Shown: positions 7,601-12,170 of the stretch, one piece after another | How positions within the stretch are numbered: the stretch's first letter is position 1 | Layout: every line of letters starts with the position of its first letter | From: Caryophanales bacterium UBA1744 | GTDB lineage: Bacteria > Bacillota_I > Bacilli_A > RFN20 > CAG-826 | DNA length: 12,170 nt | Reading direction: 5' to 3' | NCBI GenBank assembly: GCA_002314915.1 | Contig: DCHU01000066.1 | Span: 18,579 to 30,748, forward strand | Notes under the pieces: model-generated | Seen by the model: only the letters and a program-made list of their open reading frames with translations | Database searches by the model: none | Told to the model about the DNA's origin: nothing | Translations under genes and position numbers: made by a program

Positions 7601-7630
7601 GTAGTACTCTTTTGCGTCTGCTGCTTTCAT
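4604..7630 (-). CDS. Very large membrane-anchored surface protein with beta-sandwich (Fn3-like) repeats, function unknown
   Basis: About 1008 residues from ATG 7630; I recognise no named family. Order: a charged, Lys/Glu/Tyr-rich N-terminus (1-60), a short predicted coiled coil (57-77), a Ser/Thr low-complexity run (82-111), an uncharged Ala/Val/Thr stretch at 126-146 that is the only likely membrane helix, then acidic VEDEPYVEPEPDPQ and about 850 residues of Thr/Tyr/Asn/Asp-rich beta sequence. VTGLTPSTEYNYDITY (231-246) is a typical Fn3 strand-turn. The segments around ISYNDDGT (511-518 and 806-813) and SLRYTK/SLRYYN (570 and 877) repeat about 300 residues apart, suggesting a duplicated unit. 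Eight cysteines (492-1003) lie in the last half and could pair if exported. There is no N-terminal signal peptide, LPXTG or C-terminal anchor, so a type II-like topology is inferred. In-frame TTG 7645 is rejected because it falls within the candidate promoter. Adhesin or glycan-binding roles are possible. No Shine-Dalgarno is evident. Confidence 0.8.
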   Translation of the reverse strand: MKAADAKEYYNARFENKFDEFKSFKAEQYYSTEAAKPPVEVVNVEENFNEVEIQNNKKQQAELNNNDDLRKELDKLNNSNSESQAPSETTSTSSASSSSSASSSSSAGSSGAHAVAETASTAAGTAASVTVTAAAVAVTGVVGGLVEDEPYVEPEPDPQIALNAFYGAAMENSFDSGSDYTILTIKKSDMVMEGDTLNDSYQIEIFLNDEEGNRADIESIDIQNGKDEYLVTGLTPSTEYNYDITYSKYIDPLGKKYAYDAPVTRYTSTFTSGAAGGNPTLIMDKENTKVTLDEVNHLATINYSLYLSNYDDAAVSPTLTVSKNSTTYIGAVDNFDEGNWDNDHFFKGQITNTTREKLYFSVFGGADYSGLDMVSSLEYVTEIPTDYTNYHIINLNEGTNIVNELEYMIVGGTIRDFKDGYELGNVYAMAEQFDESGASMGEEEASVEFEESTMSYDLEVTPKYGTKSTLFKLYDGDTGALIYESPKYDYVCDQSYQGFVTVVEPTDGEIISYNDDGTVTFRFNTGFSNNGEYVFAYRVEAIDEGNNVLANYEGTDAVIDLTVPENTNFSLRYTKIGYFPNEDHVYGTEYSTGKTIAKEPKLELASEPAFNGQYWTVDYTCDTIYSYDELSAELEFTCGGATYNITVPTINATGTIVLDCVNFEPEDATLSGELRFSDNQTTTGIYASTIESVDYQMNWEFNIDKTIVNTTKTCQPVEFNISYLCPNNYTLQFTNNDGLVETSELTDTYTIYNPSQTNYTMTVNLLDKDGTIIKTKDVTVDLTAATIANDGRTFSSICPNPGDAAISYNDDGTYNVYREMSVTLDTTSPDNFFYDAELVHDSKYIESTSEYVETEVIHDISQNEYSAIEDIPNQYYSLRYYNVYLSNNVYYQFNETYPSGGFDPIDESSISGSAIYDSGTDKTTLTVTNSSYLVVENWFEVDGTVYTMETFPDYPEGSYDISIPGNAIGKTLKVHAGETYDYTYSSFASAITMKGSRYHTFTCTITEV
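5192..6100 (-). repeat. Diverged internal duplication in the surface protein
   Basis: ISYNDDGT is encoded at 6100-6077 and again at 5215-5192, and in each copy an SLRY motif follows (about 62 residues later in the first, 71 in the second). The two copies use different synonymous codons (for example ATC TCT TAT against ATT TCT TAC), so the duplication is old and shows at protein level only. Exact unit boundaries cannot be fixed by eye. Confidence 0.5.
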
Positions 7631-7641
7631 AAATACCGCTA

Positions 7642-7670
7642 ACAATAATAACGAGTTTTATTGTTTACAA
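7642..7670 (-). promoter_or_regulatory. Candidate promoter of the surface-protein gene
   Basis: On the minus strand TTGTAA (7670-7665) and TATTGT (7647-7642) are 17 bases apart, four of six matches each. An overlapping TATTAT (7650-7645) is a better -10 but has a poorer -35. Either gives a leader of only about 4-8 bases before ATG 7630, with no Shine-Dalgarno. The flanking TTTTTGTAAACAA resembles the TTTTTGTAACAAAAA palindrome upstream of ansA. Confidence 0.4.
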
Positions 7671-7684
7671 AAAGTTAATCTTTT

Positions 7685-7717
7685 GAAAAGTATTCGTTCA
7701 TTTTTAGATTGGAACGA
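7685..7717 (-). terminator. Weak terminator-like hairpin after asnB
   Basis: On the minus strand TCGTTC (7717-7712) pairs with GAACGA (7699-7694) over a 12-base loop, followed by ATACTTTTC. It begins 6 bases after the asnB stop. The short stem and large loop make termination plausible but weak, so some read-through into the surface gene is possible. Confidence 0.4.
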
Positions 7718-7723
7718 TTGTTC

Positions 7724-9304
7724 TTATTTTCCTGAGTTACCGTAGTTGGAGAGAACTCGTGCTGATGGGTCGTTTACATTACAGCCTTCCCAAGATTTGT
7801 TTGGCATCCAGAAATCGATGACCATTTCTGATTGTCCTGGATAGTGTTTCTCAAATATTTCTCTATAGAGAAGTGATTCTTTTGTGAATGGTTTTGAATG
7901 TGAGTATTTGGAGATTAATCTTTCATAGTCTTCGTCTGAATAATATGCATTTGCATAGTCTTTTAAGTGATCGACCATCGAATGACCGACGGCATCAGAG
8001 AACGCCGCTTTATCTCTCATCAATATTTCTCTTGGGAGTATTTCATCTTTTTCGAAAGCGTGTCTTAAAAGGTACTTACCCATGTTGTAGGTGTTCATCT
8101 TCATGGCAGGGTCAATGGCCATTACATACTTAACGAAATCTAAATCACCGAAAGGTACTCTCGCCTCAAGTGAGTTGACCGAGATGCAGCGGTCCGCTCT
8201 AAGGACATCGTACATATGGATTTCATGGATGCGTTTTACCGCCTCTTTCTGGAACTCTTCAGCACCAGGCGCAAAGTCTGTGTACTTATAGCCAAACAAC
8301 TCATCAGAAATCTCTCCTGTAAGAAGCACTCTGATATCGCTTTGTTCATGTATTGCTTTGCAAATTAGATACATACCCATAGAGGCTCTGATGGTTGTGA
8401 TGTCATATGTAGCAAGTGTTTTGATGACGAAATCCAACGCCTCAAGGACATCTTCCTTTGTCATGATGATTTCATGATGGTTTGAACCGATATAATCCGC
8501 TACTTTCTTTGCGTATTTCAAGTCGATTGCGTCCGTGCTCATGCCAATGGCATAAGTTTCAATCGGTTTGGACATGAACTTTTGTGATATTGCACAGACA
8601 AGAGATGAATCCAATCCACCTGATAAAAGGAATCCTACAGGCGCATCGGCATCCAGTCTTTTTTCCACACCTTTTATTAATAAATCATGGATGTTTTGGC
8701 AAACGATTTCGATATCATCGGAAACGACATCTTTAACATCGGTTATTTCTCGATAGCAAACGAACTCGCCATCCTTGTAGTAGTGGCCTGGAGGGAATGG
8801 CAATATCTTATCAACTAAAGTAACCAGGTTTTTAGGCTCTGAGGCAAATGCAATCGCACCATTTTTGTCATATCCGTAATAAAGAGGTCTGATGCCTATT
8901 GGATCCCTTCCTGCGATGAGGGATTTTGACTTTGAATCATAGATCACTAATGCGAATTCCGCATCGAGCATTTTGAACATTTCTGTTCCATATTCCTCGT
9001 AAAGAGGAAGAAGTATCTCACAATCAGACTCACTTTGGAATTTGTAACCTTTGGAGATGAGCTCATCTTTGAGAGGTCTGAACCCATAGATTTCTCCGTT
9101 GCAAACGAGGTAATTATTGTTCAAATTAAAAGGCTGCATACCATTAGGATTAAGACCCATGATAGCTAAGCGGTGGAAGCCTAAATAACCTCCATCGATT
9201 TTTTGTATTTTGGACATGTCTGGACCACGTGATATGGTCTCATCAAATCCTTTCTTGAACTCTTCATAAGAGAGGAGTCCGATATAACCCATAATTGAAC
9301 ACAT
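7724..9304 (-). CDS. asnB: Glutamine-hydrolysing asparagine synthetase
   Basis: Makes asparagine from aspartate, ATP and glutamine, with ammonia channelled from the N-terminal glutaminase to the C-terminal synthetase. In the 526-residue protein Cys2 (MCSIMGY) is the Ntn glutaminase nucleophile, exposed once Met1 is removed. SRGPD (25-29), FHRLAI with Arg45, CNGEIYG (68-74) and Asp94 in SESDCEIL complete the glutamine pocket. The synthetase carries the ATP-pyrophosphatase loop SGGLDSS (228-234) and LLTGEISDELFGYKY (327-341), where GE-SDE is the family active-site motif. Length is near E. coli AsnB (554) and shorter than B. subtilis AsnB (632). ATG 9304 is supported by GAGGA 6 bases upstream and the need for Cys at position 2. 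It is the last gene of glnN, amt-glnK, asnB, 76 bases after the channel gene with a hairpin between them. It uses glutamine from GlnN and opposes the asparaginase at 1581. All key residues seem intact. Confidence 0.95.
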   Translation of the reverse strand: MCSIMGYIGLLSYEEFKKGFDETISRGPDMSKIQKIDGGYLGFHRLAIMGLNPNGMQPFNLNNNYLVCNGEIYGFRPLKDELISKGYKFQSESDCEILLPLYEEYGTEMFKMLDAEFALVIYDSKSKSLIAGRDPIGIRPLYYGYDKNGAIAFASEPKNLVTLVDKILPFPPGHYYKDGEFVCYREITDVKDVVSDDIEIVCQNIHDLLIKGVEKRLDADAPVGFLLSGGLDSSLVCAISQKFMSKPIETYAIGMSTDAIDLKYAKKVADYIGSNHHEIIMTKEDVLEALDFVIKTLATYDITTIRASMGMYLICKAIHEQSDIRVLLTGEISDELFGYKYTDFAPGAEEFQKEAVKRIHEIHMYDVLRADRCISVNSLEARVPFGDLDFVKYVMAIDPAMKMNTYNMGKYLLRHAFEKDEILPREILMRDKAAFSDAVGHSMVDHLKDYANAYYSDEDYERLISKYSHSKPFTKESLLYREIFEKHYPGQSEMVIDFWMPNKSWEGCNVNDPSARVLSNYGNSGK

Positions 9305-9329
9305 AACAATTCCTCATTGAATACGGAAA

Positions 9330-9354
9330 GTGCCTAAGAATCACTCCTAGGCAC
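9330..9354 (-). terminator. Hairpin between amt-glnK and asnB, partial terminator or processing site
   Basis: The two arms of 10 bases pair (one G-T wobble) around a 5-base loop, with GTGCCTA and TAGGCAC as the core. On the minus strand only TTT follows, too short for an efficient intrinsic terminator. It probably lowers asnB expression relative to glnN and amt, or protects an mRNA 3' end, rather than ending the operon. asnB has no obvious promoter of its own in the 76-base gap. Confidence 0.55.
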
Positions 9355-9380
9355 AATCCAAGTTTTGTTTAACTAATTTA

Positions 9381-11168
9381 TTAGACTGTCTCGTCTGTTA
9401 ATGCGAGCATACCGGTTTCTCCGGTTCTCACTTTAACAACATCCAAGCAGCGGTAGATGAAGATCTTTCCATCACCAACGTGGCCTGTGTATAAAGCTTT
9501 TCTAGCTGTTTCGACGAGTAATGATACTGGGACTGTTGAGACGACGACATCAACCTGTACCTTTGGTAAGAGTGTTGGTTCGATCTTAACGCCACGATAG
9601 TATTCCGGAGCGCCTTTCTGGATGCCGCAGCCCATGACGTGTGAGACTGTCATACCTGTGATGCCGATATCCATCAATGCGGTCTTTAATGTCTCTAACA
9701 TCCTCTCACGGCATACGATTTCAACCTTGGTGATGACAACATCGCCTTCTTTGACTTCATCGCCTGTTGGAACGGTCTTAACTTCAATTGCTTCGGCAAC
9801 AGGTGTATCGCCTGTGACTGCGATTGCGTCTCCGTAGTCGAGATGTTCGACTGCTGGGAGGAAATCAGCATATGCTGATGGAAGACCATGCTCTGTGATA
9901 TCAAGACCTTTGATTTCTTCTTCTCTTGTGGCTCTTAAGCCGATTGTCTTATCGAGTGCGAGGAAGACGAGGAACATTGTGACGCCAGCCCAAGCAAGGA
10001 TAGCGAGTTCGCCTGCGACCTGGACTCCGAATACCTTAAGTCCATCAACGAATGATGTTCCGTGGATCAATGCATAGATTGGACCGTCGACAGCGAAGAC
10101 CTTTGATCCGTCTGCTGCGACTCCAACGACTGCGGTTGAAGTGGAGAATAAGCCTGCTGCGAGTGTGCCCCAGATACCGTTGACGAGGTGAACGCCACAA
10201 GCACCGACTGGGTCATCGATATGAAGTTTCATATCAAGGAATTCAACAGCGACGACGACTAAGATGCCTGCAACAGCGCCGATGATGATTGCGCCGAAGC
10301 AGTCGACATTTGAACAGCCTGCCGTGATAGCGACAAGTCCTGCTAAACCAGCGTTTAAGCACATGGAGACGTCTGGCTTACCGTTCTTGCACCATGTGTA
10401 GACTAATGTTGCGACAGTTGCGACAGCTGGAGCGATTGTGGTTGTTGCGAAGATCATTCCGAGCTGTGTTAAGTCTTTTGCGGCTGCACCGTTGAATCCA
10501 TACCAGCCGAACCAGAGGATGAAGCAACCAAGAGCACCCAAAGGAATAGAGTGACCCTGGATAGCGTTTACTTTAGTAACTTTGCCGTTTGCATCTCTTG
10601 TATATTTGCCAAGACGTGGTCCTTCCATGATAGCGCCGATGAGAGCGACGATACCACCGACAGAATGGATGCATGCGGATCCAGCGAAGTCGATGAATCC
10701 GAGCTGTGCGAGCCATCCTCCGCCCCAAACCCAGTGAGCTTCGATTGGATAGACGACGAGTGAGATGACAAATGAATAGATACAGTAGGATAAGAACTTT
10801 GTTCTTTCTGCCATAGCACCGGAGACGATTGTTGCTGCGGTTGCGCAGAAGACGAGGTTGAAGACGAAGTTCGACCAGTCAAAGTTGCTGAAGTTGGTGA
10901 AGATGTCGAGGGTTGGGATACCGATTAATCCGCCAAGTGCGTCTTCACCTAACATGAGACCTGCACCGAGGAAGACGAATGCGACCGTTCCGATACAGAA
11001 GTCCATGAGGTTTTTCATGATGATGTTGCCTGCGTTCTTCGCTCTGGTGAAACCTGTTTCGACCATTGCGAATCCTGCCTGCATGAAGAATACGAGTGCA
11101 GCTCCGATGAGGAACCAGATAGCAAACGCTGTTTCTGATACCAGAGCCGTTATTTCTAATGCGCCCAT
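9381..11168 (-). CDS. amt: Ammonium channel Amt fused to a C-terminal P-II (GlnK) regulator
   Basis: Conducts ammonium across the membrane, with its own P-II regulator attached. In the 595-residue protein, residues 1-about 410 are the multi-helix Amt channel: AGFAMVETGF (31-40), PIEAHWVWGGGWL (141-153), and the pore histidines His168 (FAGSACIHSVGG) and His327 (DDPVGACGVHLVNG). GLDITEHGLPSAY (421-433) is the regulatory Amt tail. An acidic linker (about 435-472) leads to a full P-II domain (473-595): IVCRERMLETLKTAL, T-loop GCGIQKGAPEYYRGVKIE with Gln517, LPKVQVDVVV, and the nucleotide-binding VGDGKIFIY and VKVRTGETG. The tyrosine uridylylated in E. coli GlnB/GlnK (Tyr51, in GAEY) aligns with Ile529; the preceding Tyr46 equivalent (Tyr524) is kept. 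ATG 11168 follows AAAGGAG by 6 bases and lies 24 bases after glnN, so the two share an operon. Amt-P-II fusions are known but uncommon. Effectors (ATP/ADP, 2-oxoglutarate) are inferred from family. Confidence 0.94.
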   Translation of the reverse strand: MGALEITALVSETAFAIWFLIGAALVFFMQAGFAMVETGFTRAKNAGNIIMKNLMDFCIGTVAFVFLGAGLMLGEDALGGLIGIPTLDIFTNFSNFDWSNFVFNLVFCATAATIVSGAMAERTKFLSYCIYSFVISLVVYPIEAHWVWGGGWLAQLGFIDFAGSACIHSVGGIVALIGAIMEGPRLGKYTRDANGKVTKVNAIQGHSIPLGALGCFILWFGWYGFNGAAAKDLTQLGMIFATTTIAPAVATVATLVYTWCKNGKPDVSMCLNAGLAGLVAITAGCSNVDCFGAIIIGAVAGILVVVAVEFLDMKLHIDDPVGACGVHLVNGIWGTLAAGLFSTSTAVVGVAADGSKVFAVDGPIYALIHGTSFVDGLKVFGVQVAGELAILAWAGVTMFLVFLALDKTIGLRATREEEIKGLDITEHGLPSAYADFLPAVEHLDYGDAIAVTGDTPVAEAIEVKTVPTGDEVKEGDVVITKVEIVCRERMLETLKTALMDIGITGMTVSHVMGCGIQKGAPEYYRGVKIEPTLLPKVQVDVVVSTVPVSLLVETARKALYTGHVGDGKIFIYRCLDVVKVRTGETGMLALTDETV

Positions 11169-11192
11169 AAGAGACTCCTTTCAAATGATTGT

Positions 11193-12170
11193 TTAGCGAA
11201 CGCCGAATAAGAGTTCGCCGTAGCTTGGTACTGGCCATGCGCTGGCCTCGACTAATGGCTCAAGTCCATCTATGATGGCTCTTGCCTTATCCATAATTGG
11301 AATAACTTTCATTCTGAATGCTAGTGACATCTTTGGTGCCTCAGCGATGGCGTTTGTTGATGCTAGTGCTGATTCAAGTTCACCAACGACTGCGTATGCT
11401 TCGCTCAAACCCTTTGATAAGGTTGTTGCGATTGCGCATTCATAGTCTGCTGGGATGCCCGCTGCTTTCTTTGCGACATATGTGTCGAGTACGCTCTTGC
11501 TATATGAAGAGATTGCTGGGAGATAGTCTTTCTTCAACATATCGAGTGTTGTAAGAGCCTCGATGTTGACGACTTTTGAGTAGTGCTCCTGAGCAATTTC
11601 ATAACGAGCGTTGATCTCTGTCTCGGTGTAGATTCCGTGACTTGTGAATAACTTCTTATTCTTATCTGCAACATAGTATGGAAGTGCCTCTGGAGTTGAT
11701 TTGAGGTTTAACAAACCTCTTGATTCAGCTTCCTTGACCCAAGACTCATCATAACCATTACCGTTGAAGATGATTCTCTTGTGCTCTTTGATCGTTCTCT
11801 TGATGAGTTCGTGGAGCGCTGCATTGAAGTCTGAAGCACCTTCTAATTCGCTTGCGAACTGTGAGAGTTCTTCAGCGACTGCTGTGTTGAGCATGATGTT
11901 TGCACATGAGATCGATTCGCTTGAACCTAATGCACGGAATTCGAACTTGTTGCCTGTGAATGCGAATGGGGAAGTTCTGTTTCTGTCTGTTGTGTCTTTT
12001 GGCAATGCTGGCAAGACATCTGCGCCGATCTTTAAGAATGACTTGCCTCCCGCTTTGAGTGGTGTGTCGTTCTCAATTGAATCCAAGACGTCCTGCAATT
12101 CGCTTCCAAGGAAGATTGAGATGATTGCTGGAGGAGCTTCGTTAGCGCCTAATCTGTGATCGTTTCCAGC
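11193..12170 (-). CDS. glnN: Type III glutamine synthetase, C-terminal part (cut by window edge)
   Basis: Joins ammonia to glutamate with ATP, the main route of ammonium assimilation. The frame is open from the right edge to the TAA at 11195-11193, giving 325 residues, somewhat under half of the usual ~700-residue type III enzyme. The visible piece starts AGNDHRLGANEAPPAIISIF, a strongly conserved type III stretch, and continues RTSPFAFTGNKFEFRALGSS (glutamate and nucleotide binding) and FNGNGYDESWVKEAE, all found in GlnN rather than GlnA types I or II. The tail is helical and Ala-rich, ending WPVPSYGELLFGVR. Do not take the internal TTG at 12098 as a start; the sequence is continuous through the edge. 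The stop lies 24 bases before the amt-glnK start, which has its own Shine-Dalgarno, so glnN is the upstream gene of the nitrogen operon. Its promoter and any nitrogen-responsive control lie outside the window. Confidence 0.95.
   Translation of the reverse strand, partial: AGNDHRLGANEAPPAIISIFLGSELQDVLDSIENDTPLKAGGKSFLKIGADVLPALPKDTTDRNRTSPFAFTGNKFEFRALGSSESISCANIMLNTAVAEELSQFASELEGASDFNAALHELIKRTIKEHKRIIFNGNGYDESWVKEAESRGLLNLKSTPEALPYYVADKNKKLFTSHGIYTETEINARYEIAQEHYSKVVNIEALTTLDMLKKDYLPAISSYSKSVLDTYVAKKAAGIPADYECAIATTLSKGLSEAYAVVGELESALASTNAIAEAPKMSLAFRMKVIPIMDKARAIIDGLEPLVEASAWPVPSYGELLFGVR

Noticed and set aside
7680..7690. CTTTTGAAAAG palindrome as an operator or recombination site
   Set aside because: Simple A/T-run palindrome expected by chance in an AT-rich spacer; no second copy seen in the window.
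10568..10882. Minus-strand Ser/Gln-rich frame of 104 codons inside amt
   Set aside because: Out-of-frame shadow of the channel coding sequence, which is intact here.
11764..12159. Plus-strand frame of 131 codons at the right edge
   Set aside because: Antisense of the conserved glutamine synthetase core; no independent support.

Overview
The window looks like a stretch of chromosome from a Firmicutes-type bacterium of moderate GC content, probably a Bacilli or Mollicutes-related lineage of the kind found in gut or rumen. This rests on the gene families seen: type III glutamine synthetase, an ammonium channel fused to a P-II protein, a short NagB, a cytoplasmic-type asparaginase, a membrane-tethered rearranged GH3 enzyme, and purine-rich Shine-Dalgarno sites. 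Genus and species cannot be read from the sequence. Standard code fits, since tryptophans are TGG and no frame needs TGA. None of the eight visible stop codons is TGA (six TAA, two TAG). I see no insertion sequence, integrase, tRNA, rRNA or CRISPR array.

Layout, left to right. At 1-1393, on the minus strand, a small two-helix membrane protein is tightly followed by the N-terminal part of a GH3 glycosidase that runs off the left edge. At 1394-1580 is a divergent intergenic region with hairpins and palindromes. At 1581-2558 is the only plus-strand gene, a type I asparaginase with a clear terminator. Convergent to it, at 2680-3399, is glucosamine-6-phosphate deaminase (nagB), with its own terminator and promoter. 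At 3514-4563 is an MscS-type mechanosensitive channel with a long terminator hairpin. At 4604-7630 is a very large cell-surface protein of about 1008 residues. At 7724-12170, all on the minus strand and read in the order glnN, amt-glnK, asnB, is a nitrogen-assimilation cluster; glnN enters from the right edge.

The common theme is ammonia. The Amt channel brings in ammonium, GlnN fixes it into glutamine, and AsnB uses glutamine to make asparagine. Asparaginase releases ammonia from asparagine, and NagB releases it from glucosamine-6-phosphate. The P-II domain welded to the channel should sense nucleotides and 2-oxoglutarate and gate transport, but the site of the classical uridylylated tyrosine is an isoleucine. 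The surface protein, the MscS channel and the GH3 pair belong to the envelope and glycan-use side of the cell.

The least understood items are the large surface protein, the small protein coupled to the GH3 gene, and three apparent first genes (asparaginase, nagB and the surface protein) that lack a Shine-Dalgarno site and have promoter-like elements almost touching the start codon.
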